This document shows positions 1-8,591 of a DNA stretch of 64,000 nucleotides, one piece after another. The position numbers and the translations under genes were made by a program. How positions within the stretch are numbered: the stretch's first letter is position 1; each line of letters begins with the position of its first letter. The notes under the pieces are model-generated. The model had not been told where the DNA came from. It was given only the letters and a program-made list of their open reading frames with translations, and ran no database searches. The DNA is from UBA6115 sp050952935 (lineage in GTDB: Bacteria > Bacillota > Clostridia > Christensenellales > Aristaeellaceae): NCBI GenBank assembly GCA_050952935.1, contig JBMNLS010000002.1:310001-374000 (forward strand), given 5' to 3'.

Positions 1-1
1 G

Positions 2-2317
2 GGCAAAGGCAACATCCCCCCAAAAAGCGCCGGGCACAGCCTGGGGCAGATCATCTTCAATAATCTGTTTACGTGGTTTAATATTCTCAACTTCATCCTT
101 GCCGCCGCCCTCATCGCGGTGGACTCCTATCGCAATATGCTGTTTTTAGGGGTGGTGATCAGCAACACCCTCATCAGCACCATTCAGGAGGTGCGCGCCC
201 GGAAAACCGTGGAAAGGCTGACCCTGCTGGTGGCCGCACCCGTGACTGTGATGCGGGATGGCCAGTGGGCCTATCTGCCCTCAGAAAGCCTGGTGGAAGG
301 CGACCTGGTGCGCTTTTCGGCGGGCGACCAGGTTTGCGCGGATGCCATGGTGCTCTCCGGCCAGGGCGCCGCCAACGAATCTCTCCTGACCGGGGAGAGC
401 GACCCGGTGCAAAAGGGGATAGACGACCACCTGTATTCCGGCTCCATCATCACCGAGGGGCGGCTGTATGTCCGCCTCACCCGGGTGGGGAGCGAAAGCT
501 ATGCTGGGCAGCTGGTGCAAAGCGTGCGCCATGTGAAGACCTCCCGCAGTCAGCTGATGAATGACTTGAAAAAACTCATCCGTTTTATCAGCTATTTTCT
601 GTTGCCCATTGGCCTCATCCTGTTTGCTAAGCAGTGCTGGGTGTTAAAGGAGCCCATCGCTTCCGCCGTCCCCGCCACGGTGGCAGCCATGCTGGGGATG
701 ATTCCTGAAGGGCTGATGCTTCTGACCAGCATGACGCTAGCGGTGGGTGTCATCCGCCTGGGCCAGCAGAACACCCTGGTGCAGGAGCTTTACGGCATTG
801 AGAACCTGGCCCGGGTGGATACCCTGTGCGTGGACAAAACCGGCACCATCACCAAGGGCTGCCTGCAGGTGGAGCAGGTCATCCCCCTTGAAGGTTATGA
901 GCTTGCCCAGGTGAACAGCGCCATGCGGCAGATGCTGCAATCCTCCGAGGATGACAACGCCACCTTCCAGGCCCTGCGCAGCCACTGGGGCGGCGGCCCC
1001 GTGATGGCGGCGGAGCCGGTGGCGCTAAAGGTGCCTTTTTCCTCCGCCCGCAAATGGAGCGCTGTGGCCTTCACCACCCTGGGCAGCACCCTGGTGGGCG
1101 CGCCTGAATTCATTATGCAGGGCAACATGCCGGATTCTCTTGCCCGGCAGGTGGAAGAGTATTCCAGCCAGGGTTTGCGGGTGCTGCTGGTGGCCCATTC
1201 GCCCCTTTTTCCCCAGGATAATTGCCTGCCGGGTGAAATCACCCCCCAGGCGCTGATCCTCATGAACGATCAAATCCGGGAAGACTTTGCCGATACCGCT
1301 GATTTCCTGACGCAGGAGGGCGTTGATATCAAGATCCTTTCAGGGGATAACCCCCGCACGGTGGCGGAGGTGGCCCGGCGCGCCGGTCTGCCCAACGCGG
1401 ACAGCTGGGTGGACGCCTCCTGCCTTGACAGCGACGAGGCTTTGAGCCAGGCCGTCGCCCGGTATACGGTCTTTGGCCGGGTGGCCCCCGACCAAAAGAA
1501 AACGCTGGTGCAGGCGCTCCAGGCGGCCGGGCGCACCGTGGCCATGGTGGGGGATGGGGTGAATGACGTGCCCGCGCTTAAGGTGTGCGACTGCGCCATC
1601 GCCATGGCAGGGGGCAGCGATGCCGCCAGAAAAGTATCCCAGCTGACGCTGCTCAAAGAGAATTTTTCCGCCCTCCCCCAGGTGGTTCTGGAGGGTCGGC
1701 GGGTGATCAACAACATCACCCGCTCCGCTTCCCTGTTTCTGGTTAAAACCTGCTTTTCCTACCTGCTCTCCCTGCTGATGCTGATTTTGCCCCTGGCCTA
1801 TCCCTATCACCCCATCCAGATGACGCTGGTCAGCGTCTTCACCGTGGGTATCCCCTCCTTTTTCCTGGCCATGGAGCCCAACCGGGAGCGGGTGAAGGAC
1901 GGCTTTTTGGAAACCATCCTGAAAAACGCGCTGCCGGGGGCGCTGACCAACTTGGCGCTGGTGATGCTGACGCTGTTTTTCTCCGGCATTCTGCCGATTT
2001 CAGACGAACAACGCTCCAGTATCGCGGTGATCGTCATTGGCGGCACAGGCCTTTTGGTGCTGGCCTACACCAGCCGCCCCCTTACGCTGCTGCGGGGCCT
2101 GCTGCTGCTGGGCATGGGGCTGGGCATGGGGTTGACCATGCTGATTTTTGGCGGTTTCTTTTTCCTGGCGCCGCTGTCAGGAACAAGCGCTGTTTTCTGC
2201 GGGGTGCTGTTGGCGCTGTCCCCGGTGCTGCTGTGGCTTTTTCATGTGGCGCTTAATGCGGGCTTCGCCCTCTTTGAAGCCTGGAAAAACCATCGCCTGC
2301 CGGGGAAGCTTTTGTGA
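2..2317 (+). CDS. Cation-translocating P-type ATPase (5' end outside window)
   Basis: Integral-membrane P-type ATPase that uses ATP to move a cation; the ion cannot be told from sequence. The frame is open to the first base of the window, so the true start is upstream, and the first in-frame GTG at 119 is internal. Visible motifs in order: the actuator loop TGES (near base 400), the phosphorylation motif DKTGT (near 835), and the hinge motif GDGVND (near 1550). Hydrophobic segments lie between the actuator and DKTGT and in the last ~200 residues, as expected for transmembrane helices. About 771 codons are present. It resembles the short Firmicute HAD-type ATPases lacking heavy-metal domains. 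cutC follows after 35 bases and is probably co-transcribed. The family is certain; the substrate is not. Confidence 0.93.
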   Translation, partial: GKGNIPPKSAGHSLGQIIFNNLFTWFNILNFILAAALIAVDSYRNMLFLGVVISNTLISTIQEVRARKTVERLTLLVAAPVTVMRDGQWAYLPSESLVEGDLVRFSAGDQVCADAMVLSGQGAANESLLTGESDPVQKGIDDHLYSGSIITEGRLYVRLTRVGSESYAGQLVQSVRHVKTSRSQLMNDLKKLIRFISYFLLPIGLILFAKQCWVLKEPIASAVPATVAAMLGMIPEGLMLLTSMTLAVGVIRLGQQNTLVQELYGIENLARVDTLCVDKTGTITKGCLQVEQVIPLEGYELAQVNSAMRQMLQSSEDDNATFQALRSHWGGGPVMAAEPVALKVPFSSARKWSAVAFTTLGSTLVGAPEFIMQGNMPDSLARQVEEYSSQGLRVLLVAHSPLFPQDNCLPGEITPQALILMNDQIREDFADTADFLTQEGVDIKILSGDNPRTVAEVARRAGLPNADSWVDASCLDSDEALSQAVARYTVFGRVAPDQKKTLVQALQAAGRTVAMVGDGVNDVPALKVCDCAIAMAGGSDAARKVSQLTLLKENFSALPQVVLEGRRVINNITRSASLFLVKTCFSYLLSLLMLILPLAYPYHPIQMTLVSVFTVGIPSFFLAMEPNRERVKDGFLETILKNALPGALTNLALVMLTLFFSGILPISDEQRSSIAVIVIGGTGLLVLAYTSRPLTLLRGLLLLGMGLGMGLTMLIFGGFFFLAPLSGTSAVFCGVLLALSPVLLWLFHVALNAGFALFEAWKNHRLPGKLL

Positions 2318-2352
2318 TATGATAAAAAAGAATACACTTGGAGGATGAAACG

Positions 2353-3105
2353 ATGAGCAAAAAAGTATTGCTGGAAGTGTGCTGCGGTTCCGCCGATGAC
2401 GTGATTCAGTCCCATCTGGGCGGCGCTGATCGGGTGGAATTGAGCAACAACCTGTTCCATGGCGGGCTGACCCCCACCATCGGTACTGTGTGCCTGGCCA
2501 AGGAAAGATCACCCCTGCCCGTGATCGCCATGGTGCGCCCGCGCCAGGGCGGCTTTTGCTATACAGAGGTGGAGTTTGCCGTGGCCCTCACCGATGCCAA
2601 GGAGATGATCCGGGCGGGGGCTGACGGCCTGGTGTTCGGCTTCCTGCACGCGGACGGCACCATTGACGAGGAGCGCTGCAAACAGGTGATCGGCATCGCC
2701 AAGGAAGCCGGCAAAGAAGCCGTATTCCACCGCGCCATTGATGTGACGCCCGATTGGAAGCGCGCCCTGGACAGCCTGATATCCCTGGGGGTTGACCGGG
2801 TGCTCACCAGCGGCCAGGAGCCGGATGTGTTCTTCGCCATGGACACCATCCGGGAGATGGTGAACTACGCCGGGGACAACATCCAGATTTTGCCGGGCGC
2901 CGGGGTCACCCTGAGGAACGCGGCCAGGATCGCCGAGTACACCGGCGCCACGCAGCTGCACATCGCCCGCTTCAAGCCCCAGTTTGACGCGTCCACCGCC
3001 AACAACCGGGATATCTACTTTGGCGGTGCCCTTTACCCGCCGGAGGACCGCTATGACCTGATTGACGGTGCCTATATCCAGGCCGTGACCGATACATTGA
3101 AATAA
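2353..3105 (+). CDS. cutC: CutC family protein
   Basis: CutC-type TIM-barrel protein of 250 residues. The family was first linked to copper tolerance, but its biochemical role is unsettled. The N-terminal LLEVCCGS segment, the GADRVELS and GGLTPTIG motifs, and the late PGAGVT stretch are all CutC signatures. I chose the ATG at 2353 because GGAGGA lies at 2340-2345; an upstream TTG at 2338 would bury that site. It sits between a P-type ATPase gene and a nucleoside phosphorylase gene (3 bases downstream), probably one operon. Pairing with a cation ATPase would suit metal homeostasis, but that is inference. Confidence 0.92.
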   Translation: MSKKVLLEVCCGSADDVIQSHLGGADRVELSNNLFHGGLTPTIGTVCLAKERSPLPVIAMVRPRQGGFCYTEVEFAVALTDAKEMIRAGADGLVFGFLHADGTIDEERCKQVIGIAKEAGKEAVFHRAIDVTPDWKRALDSLISLGVDRVLTSGQEPDVFFAMDTIREMVNYAGDNIQILPGAGVTLRNAARIAEYTGATQLHIARFKPQFDASTANNRDIYFGGALYPPEDRYDLIDGAYIQAVTDTLK

Positions 3106-3108
3106 CAC

Positions 3109-3885
3109 ATGATAACAAACAGCTTTGATCCCCACACGCCCCCCATTTTCACGGCGGAGGACCTTGTGCGCCCGGCCAGCCAGCCGCTGGCCGACGTGTG
3201 CATCATCACCTTTTCCAAAACGGTGATGGATCATGCACTGGCCCAATTCCCCTGTCGGGCCATCGCTGCCCTGCCTGCCCTCAATGGCGACAGACCGGTC
3301 TATCTGCTGGAAAATCAAAGCCCTCGCATCGCCTTTTACATGAGCCCCATCACCTCAGCCGGGGCGGGGATGAAGATGGAAGACGCGGCAGTGGCCACCG
3401 GTGTAAAGCGCTTTGTGCTCTTTGGCAGCTGCGGGGCGCTGGACAGCGCCCTCACCGAAGGCCGCCTCATCGTGCCCACCGAGGCCTACCGGGATGAGGG
3501 CTTCAGCTACCACTATGCCCCCGCCGCCCCTTACATCACCGTTCAAAACGCTGACAAGGTGGCGCTGATCCTTTCTGATCTGGGCATCCCCCATGTGAAG
3601 GGCCGCGCCTGGACCACCGACGCTCTCTACCGGGAGACCCGGGGCAACATGGAAAAGCGCAAGGCCGAGGGCTGCATCGCCGTTGACATGGAATGCAGCG
3701 GCCTTCAAGCCCTGAGCGACTTTAAGGGCTATGACTATTACACTTTCTTTTACTCAGGCGACCTGCTGGACGCCCCCCAATGGGAGCAGCGCATCCTGTG
3801 CAATGACGCGGAAGCCGACCACCAGTTGCGCAACTTTCTGGTGGCGCTGGAGATCGCGAAGCGGGTGGCGCGGAAAGAAGGGTGA
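3109..3885 (+). CDS. Nucleoside phosphorylase family protein (uridine/purine phosphorylase-like)
   Basis: Cytoplasmic enzyme of 258 residues of the PNP/UDP family, which splits nucleosides with phosphate. The FGSCGALD glycine-rich stretch (residues ~104-111) fits the phosphate-binding region, and AVDMECSGLQA (~195-205) matches the ribose-binding Met-Glu motif. TDALYRET precedes it as in uridine phosphorylases. The start ATG lies 3 bases after the cutC stop, so translation is likely coupled. The preferred base is not decided by these motifs. A 5'-methylthioadenosine type is less likely from the motif set. Confidence 0.87.
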   Translation: MITNSFDPHTPPIFTAEDLVRPASQPLADVCIITFSKTVMDHALAQFPCRAIAALPALNGDRPVYLLENQSPRIAFYMSPITSAGAGMKMEDAAVATGVKRFVLFGSCGALDSALTEGRLIVPTEAYRDEGFSYHYAPAAPYITVQNADKVALILSDLGIPHVKGRAWTTDALYRETRGNMEKRKAEGCIAVDMECSGLQALSDFKGYDYYTFFYSGDLLDAPQWEQRILCNDAEADHQLRNFLVALEIAKRVARKEG

Positions 3886-3988
3886 GGATGGATATGGCGG
3901 ATTGCTGTTTTACACAAAGCGGCCGCTGGTTTCGCTTACCGGGCATGCGCCATCATTAGTTACAATATGAGTGCCAGGATGTTCCATT

Positions 3989-4738
3989 TTATTCATCCTG
4001 CGGACGGGGCGGCAAGGCGTAAATCAAGTTTACATCCGCCCTTCCACCTTCCTCATCAAACACCAGGCCATTGACAAACAATGCGCCGTCGCCTTTGAGA
4101 ATCATTGTGAAATCAAGCACCAAAGCTTGATGGGGTGTTTTGCTTTCGCCCAGAATTCTGGACCAATCCCCATTAACATTTTTTAATTTCCAACCCTTAT
4201 CCGGGCTGTCAACTCGCTTAATGACCTCTGTGACCAAGTCAACATCCAAATCGAACGAGACCATCCCACCGGGGGGATAGTCTACACGCAGCCTGACTGT
4301 GAAGGGTTTGTTCAATGAAATTTCATCAGGGATTTCCAAGGCATGGGGCAGAGACAGGTAAATCTCATCCGTTGTTTCAACAAAGGTTTTGCCATGATGA
4401 ACGGTTTTTACCTCCAGGCGCAGGCTGGTTCCACCTTCAGGCTTGATGACCAAAAAATCGGGTTTGCCTTCAAGGGGTTGAAAAAGCGCCTCTTCTACCT
4501 GGCCAAATCGGTTGGTGATTATCCATCGGTAGCTGATGCTGGCATCCGGGCCCAAATCATCAGGATAATGGAGAGGAATGTTCAGCTCCTCTCCCCAAAG
4601 GCAGCTATCCTGCTGGCGAACCGGCAACACGCCGGATTGATCCAAACCATCAGGTATCGCCGGCACAGGTGTGCCAATCAGCATAAAGAGCAGAACCATC
4701 ATCAGGATGATGGGCAGATTCTTTCGGACATAACACAT
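3989..4738 (-). CDS. Secreted protein, short paralogue of the 637-aa protein at 37968-39881
   Basis: Protein of 249 residues of unknown function. The N-terminus has a basic stretch and a hydrophobic core (residues ~9-25), so it is exported, possibly membrane-anchored. A GGGAGGAG site just upstream supports the ATG at 4738. From about residue 60 to the end it aligns with the C-terminal ~170 residues of the large secreted protein at 37968-39881. Shared landmarks in order are YRWI(V/I)T(D/N)RF, a lone NKPF followed by RL and DYP, G-MVSF-LD, VTSPD/VDSPD with GW, and LVLDF-M. The two genes are 33 kb apart and differ in length, the short form lacking the first ~460 residues. Convergent with the phosphorylase gene. 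Confidence 0.75.
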   Translation of the reverse strand: MCYVRKNLPIILMMVLLFMLIGTPVPAIPDGLDQSGVLPVRQQDSCLWGEELNIPLHYPDDLGPDASISYRWIITNRFGQVEEALFQPLEGKPDFLVIKPEGGTSLRLEVKTVHHGKTFVETTDEIYLSLPHALEIPDEISLNKPFTVRLRVDYPPGGMVSFDLDVDLVTEVIKRVDSPDKGWKLKNVNGDWSRILGESKTPHQALVLDFTMILKGDGALFVNGLVFDEEGGRADVNLIYALPPRPQDE

Positions 4739-4867
4739 ATGACTCCTCCCGTTCAGGCGACATGCGCCAAATAAGCTGATTTGATTGAAATCACTGTATC
4801 ACAGCAAGAGGAAAACAGCAATTGCTGTGGTACGGTATACAGAGAATAAAAACACCCTTCTTCGCCA

Positions 4868-5077
4868 TCAGCGTTTCAAAATCACTCGCCTCAATGAGTT
4901 GGCCGCTTCCTTATTCAGGGCGGCGGTGGCCCCACCCCGGAAAGAGGCGATGTTTTTCCGGGTCAGCTTTTCAAAGGCATCATCCTTGTATTGCTCCATG
5001 GCCTCCGATAGCTGCTCCTGGGTGAGGTTCCGGGCTTTGCCATAGGTACGATTGTTTTGATACCGCTTGTGTTTCAT
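4868..5077 (-). CDS. Small hydrophilic protein, unknown function
   Basis: 69-residue, highly charged, soluble-looking protein. A GAGGA ribosome site sits about 5 bases before the ATG at 5077, and composition is protein-like (LTQEQLSEAMEQYKDD helix), so I treat it as real. No family recognised. It lies just after the terminator that ends the upstream operon and before the secreted protein gene, both on the same strand. It might be transcribed alone or with 3989-4738. Confidence 0.55.
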   Translation of the reverse strand: MKHKRYQNNRTYGKARNLTQEQLSEAMEQYKDDAFEKLTRKNIASFRGGATAALNKEAANSLRRVILKR

Positions 5078-5112
5078 GTTTTCCTCGCGGCTTGATGATA
5101 ATACAAATGCAT

Positions 5113-5139
5113 AAAAAAAGCCGGTGTGGAAGAAACCGG
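5113..5139 (-). terminator. Intrinsic terminator after the methyltransferase gene
   Basis: On the minus strand CCGGT pairs with ACCGG across a short loop and is followed by a run of seven T. It lies 37 bases past the methyltransferase stop and plausibly ends the long tdh-to-methyltransferase operon. The stem is short, so read-through is possible. Confidence 0.6.
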
Positions 5140-5175
5140 AAACGGAATGGGTTGAAAAATGATTCTACCGCTGGT

Positions 5176-5799
5176 CTAGTTTGGAGCGAAAAAAAGGAAT
5201 ACCCCTGCGCAGAAGGAGGTTTTTTCAAAGACTGCCTGGGGAAAGTCCGCCAGCGTTTCCTCTTTGACCATGTAATATTCATCATCGTCCCATTCCGGGC
5301 GATAAGCCTTGCGGCACGCGGCCAGGTCCGCCCCGGTTTCAAAGGCCACATCGCCAATCACCAGCTGACCGCCGGGGTTGAGCAGCGCCAGCGCCTGCCG
5401 GATAAACCGCTGCCTCTCCCGGGGGGTCAGGTGATGGATGGCATAGGTGCTGATGATGCAGTCAAAGCGCTCCTCCCTGATTGTTTCAGGCAAGCCCTGG
5501 GTGAAATCATGCTGAAGCAGCTTGGCCCGGGGCATTTTCTTCCGGGCGATCGCTATCATCCGCTCTGAAAAATCAAGGCCAAAGATGGTATAGCTATCCT
5601 GATACAGCCGGTGGGTCAACCGCCCAGTGCCAAAGCCCACATCCAGGATTTTCCGGCCTGTTCCTTCCCGCACCGCCTGATACACCCGGTTCATCACTTC
5701 CCGGTACCCGGCAAATGGATAAGTGTCGTCAATGTCGCTTTCCTGGACACTTTTGTCATAGCCATCCGCCCACAGGTCAAATCCCTGGCTGTCAAGCAT
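5176..5799 (-). CDS. Class I SAM-dependent methyltransferase (YrrT-like)
   Basis: Cytoplasmic 207-residue methyltransferase. The SAM-binding motif I is LDVGFGTGRLT (residues ~51-61), followed by GLDFSERM (motif II), a QHDF acidic stretch, and ISTYAIHHLT (motif IV region). The opening FDLWADGYDKSV and STYAxHHLT resemble Bacillus YrrT, whose gene sits in a methionine-to-cysteine locus; no such neighbours occur here, so the substrate is unknown. Its ATG overlaps the stop of nnrD/E by one base, placing it last in the minus-strand operon. Confidence 0.88.
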   Translation of the reverse strand: MLDSQGFDLWADGYDKSVQESDIDDTYPFAGYREVMNRVYQAVREGTGRKILDVGFGTGRLTHRLYQDSYTIFGLDFSERMIAIARKKMPRAKLLQHDFTQGLPETIREERFDCIISTYAIHHLTPRERQRFIRQALALLNPGGQLVIGDVAFETGADLAACRKAYRPEWDDDEYYMVKEETLADFPQAVFEKTSFCAGVFLFFAPN

Positions 5800-7265
5800 C
5801 AGATAATGTCCTTCATGCAGTCAATTACCTCCCCGGTGAGGGCGCTGCGCTCCCCATGGCGCTTTTCCGCCGCCTGCCCCGCCAGCCCCAGCCACAGGCA
5901 GGCGGTGCGGGCCGCCTCAAAGGGCGGGGTTTGGGGGCTTGAGGCCAAAAGGGCGGCCATGATGCCGCTCAGGGCATCCCCGCTGCCGCCTTTGGCCAGC
6001 GCCGGGCTGCCCACGGCGTTCAGCGCCGTCCGGCTGCCGTCATGAACCACGCTGACGGCCCCTTTCAGCGCCACGGCGCCGCCGTATCTGGCCTGAATGG
6101 CCTTTGCCGCGGCGATGGGGTCATCCGTCACCTGGGCGACACCTGTGCCAAGAAGCCGGGCGGCCTCGCCCGGGTGGGGCGTCAGGATGGTGTTTTTGCC
6201 AATCGGCAGGGGATGGCGGGCCAGCAGGTTCAGCGCGTCCGCGTCCAGAACGCTGGGCACATCCGCCTGATACAGCAGGCTCAGGTTGCGCCAGGCCTCG
6301 TCGCTTTGCCCCAGGCCGCAGCCAGCGAGAAAGGCGTCATGGGCCGGCGGGGAGGAAAGGACGCTTTCCACATTGAGGCAGATGGCGTTGGGAACCAGGC
6401 CCTGCAGGGTGGGGATGATGTCAGGCACGCAGGCGATATACACCAACCCGGCCCCCGCCCTTAGCGCCGCTTTGGCCGCCATGGCGGCCGCACCCGCCAT
6501 GCCGAGGCTGCCCGCGTACATCAGCACCCGCCCGGCCTGGCCTTTGTGCAGATGAGCGGGGCGATGGGGCAGGCGGCCGGGCAAATCCCCCGCCTCCAGG
6601 GCGCTAAGGGCGGGGCTTTCCAGCGCTTCATAAGCAGCTTTGGGGATGGAGAGGGGGACTGTGATCACCTCCCCGATCACATCCCGCCGGGGGCTGAGGT
6701 AAAGCCCGGTTTTGCTGTGCCCCAGGGCCGCTGTCCAACTGGCACGGAAGGCCTGGTTTTCCACCCGGCCGGTCAGGCTGTTAAGCCCGCTGGGGGCATC
6801 CACCGCCAATAACGGTACTTTTAGCTCATTCACCGCCTGGGCCAAAACCAGCATATGCTCCGGCAGCCCGCCGTGAAAGCCGGTGCCAAACACGGCGTCC
6901 ACCACCGCGTCAGGCATTTCGCTGAGCGGATGTTCCGGCTGCCAGGCCGACACCGGCAGCCCCAGCGCCCGCACATGCTTCAGGTTGGTGATGGCCTCGG
7001 GGTTCCTGGGTTCCTCCGCCAGCAGCACCTGAACCGATGCTCCCGCCTGGTGGGCCAGCCGGGCCATGGCCAGGCCATCGCCCCCGTTGTTGCCGGGGCC
7101 GATCAGAAAAAGCAGGCGTTTGCCGGAAACCCCCGTCAGCTTCTCCTGCAGGATGGCAAAAGCGCCCCTGGCCGCCTCCTCCATCAGCAGCAGCGGCGAC
7201 AGGCCCAGGGTGAAGGCGCGTTCCTCCAGGGCGCGCATCTGCCGGGGGGTTAAAATCAGCCGCAA
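5799..7265 (-). CDS. nnr: Bifunctional NAD(P)H-hydrate epimerase / ADP-dependent dehydratase
   Basis: Repair enzyme of 488 residues that restores hydrated NADH and NADPH. The N-terminal YjeF epimerase domain (~1-210) carries GPGNNGGDGL, and the C-terminal kinase-like dehydratase domain (~220-488) carries TPHPGEAARL and the GGSGDALSG anion-hole motif. Length matches the usual fused form. It starts 1 base after the acpS stop, a pairing seen in many bacteria. Its stop overlaps the methyltransferase start. Part of the minus-strand operon from tdh. Confidence 0.95.
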   Translation of the reverse strand: MRLILTPRQMRALEERAFTLGLSPLLLMEEAARGAFAILQEKLTGVSGKRLLFLIGPGNNGGDGLAMARLAHQAGASVQVLLAEEPRNPEAITNLKHVRALGLPVSAWQPEHPLSEMPDAVVDAVFGTGFHGGLPEHMLVLAQAVNELKVPLLAVDAPSGLNSLTGRVENQAFRASWTAALGHSKTGLYLSPRRDVIGEVITVPLSIPKAAYEALESPALSALEAGDLPGRLPHRPAHLHKGQAGRVLMYAGSLGMAGAAAMAAKAALRAGAGLVYIACVPDIIPTLQGLVPNAICLNVESVLSSPPAHDAFLAGCGLGQSDEAWRNLSLLYQADVPSVLDADALNLLARHPLPIGKNTILTPHPGEAARLLGTGVAQVTDDPIAAAKAIQARYGGAVALKGAVSVVHDGSRTALNAVGSPALAKGGSGDALSGIMAALLASSPQTPPFEAARTACLWLGLAGQAAEKRHGERSALTGEVIDCMKDII

Positions 7266-7266
7266 T

Positions 7267-7638
7267 TTAATCCTCCATCACGCAAAGCGCCACCGTCATC
7301 CCTCTCTCATGGGAGATGGACAGGTGGCAATGAACGATGCCCCGCCCGGCCAGGGCCTCCCAGGCCTTGCCAATGGGGGCATAGCAGGGTGCACCCTGAT
7401 CGGTGTGGGTGATGATGATGTCGCTTAAGGGAATCTCCCGGAAGCCCTCCCCCAGGGCCTTTACAAAGGCTTCCTTGGCCGCGAAAAGGCCGGCCAGGCT
7501 GGAGGCCATCACCGCGCCCCGGCCTCGGATATAGGCCGCTTCCTCCGGGGCGAAATAGCGCTTCAGAAAAGCGTCCGTTTTTAGTAGCTTTTCCATCCTG
7601 CCGATGTCGCACAGGTCAACCCCTACGCCCAGGATCAT
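7267..7638 (-). CDS. acpS: Holo-[acyl-carrier-protein] synthase
   Basis: 123-residue 4'-phosphopantetheinyl transferase that activates acyl carrier protein using CoA. GVGVDLCDI at the N-terminus holds the magnesium-binding Asp, and FAAKEAFVKALG holds the Glu and Lys of the active site; LSISHE precedes the C-terminus. Length is typical. The ATG overlaps the P1 peptidase stop (ATGA), so translation is probably coupled. Complete. Confidence 0.96.
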   Translation of the reverse strand: MILGVGVDLCDIGRMEKLLKTDAFLKRYFAPEEAAYIRGRGAVMASSLAGLFAAKEAFVKALGEGFREIPLSDIIITHTDQGAPCYAPIGKAWEALAGRGIVHCHLSISHERGMTVALCVMED

Positions 7639-8591
7639 GCCTGGAGGCTCAAAATGGCGTTGGCTACCGCCCGGGCGGTGACCTCCTGAGCGGCGGAGCA
7701 GAGCTTCACAAAGTTCACTTCCTGTAGCACCCGCTCAGTCGCCAGGGAAAAGAGGGTGTCCCCATCCATCTGGGTGTGGGAGGGACGGATGGCGCGGGCC
7801 AGGCCCCCATGGCTCACATCCGCCAGCCGGGTCACCTGGTCTTTGGTGAGCCTGCAATCCACCGCGACAACCCCGATGGTGGTGTTGGTGCCGGGTGGGG
7901 GAATGCGCATCTGATAGGGGGCGGGGGCGGTACCTTTCAGAAGCCCTTCCGCCAACACTGCGGTGCCGTCAGGCATCCGGGCGCTGGCCAGACACTTGCC
8001 GCTGACCGGGTCATAGACATCGCCCACCGCGTTCACCGCGATGATGGCCCCCACCGTGATACCTTCAGGCAGGGTGATGGAGGCGGAGCCGATGCCCCCC
8101 GGATGGGGCAGGGCGTTTTGCACCAATTTTCCCACCGTGCATCCGCAGCCGGCGCCATAAGATCCCTGCTGCACGCCCTTGGCCGCCGCGGTCACAGCGG
8201 CGCGGCCCATGGCGGCATCAGGCGTGGTGCCGGATTCTCCCACGGCCAGGTCAAACAGCACCGCAGCCGGCACAATGGGGATGCGGGCAATGCCCATGTC
8301 AATGCCGATGCCCGCCTGGGCCAGGCAGCGCATCACGCCGTCGGCAGCCGACAGCCCAAAGGCGCTGCCGCCGGTCAGGACCACGGCATGGGCCACCTCC
8401 ACCAGGTTGCCGGGGCGCAGCACATCGGTTTCCCGGGTGCCGGGCGCCCCGCCCCGGACGGACACCCCCGCCATGGCCCCTTCCCGGGGCCCCAGCACCA
8501 CGGTGACGCCGGTTTTGGCATGTTCATTTTCCACCTGACCCACGCGGATGCCGTGAACCTTGGTAATATTCCCAGGATAAAGTTTGCTCAT
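7635..8591 (-). CDS. P1 family peptidase (DmpA/S58-type aminopeptidase)
   Basis: 318-residue member of the DmpA/peptidase S58 family, N-terminal-nucleophile hydrolases that may cleave themselves before acting as aminopeptidases. GGSAFGLSAADGVM (~95-108) is the family hallmark, and NTTIGVVAVD (~235) carries the expected nucleophilic residue at the internal cleavage site. HTQMDGDTLFSLAT is also conserved. ATGA overlaps occur at both ends, with the upstream hydrolase gene and downstream acpS. No signal peptide. Substrate unknown. Confidence 0.9.
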   Translation of the reverse strand: MSKLYPGNITKVHGIRVGQVENEHAKTGVTVVLGPREGAMAGVSVRGGAPGTRETDVLRPGNLVEVAHAVVLTGGSAFGLSAADGVMRCLAQAGIGIDMGIARIPIVPAAVLFDLAVGESGTTPDAAMGRAAVTAAAKGVQQGSYGAGCGCTVGKLVQNALPHPGGIGSASITLPEGITVGAIIAVNAVGDVYDPVSGKCLASARMPDGTAVLAEGLLKGTAPAPYQMRIPPPGTNTTIGVVAVDCRLTKDQVTRLADVSHGGLARAIRPSHTQMDGDTLFSLATERVLQEVNFVKLCSAAQEVTARAVANAILSLQA

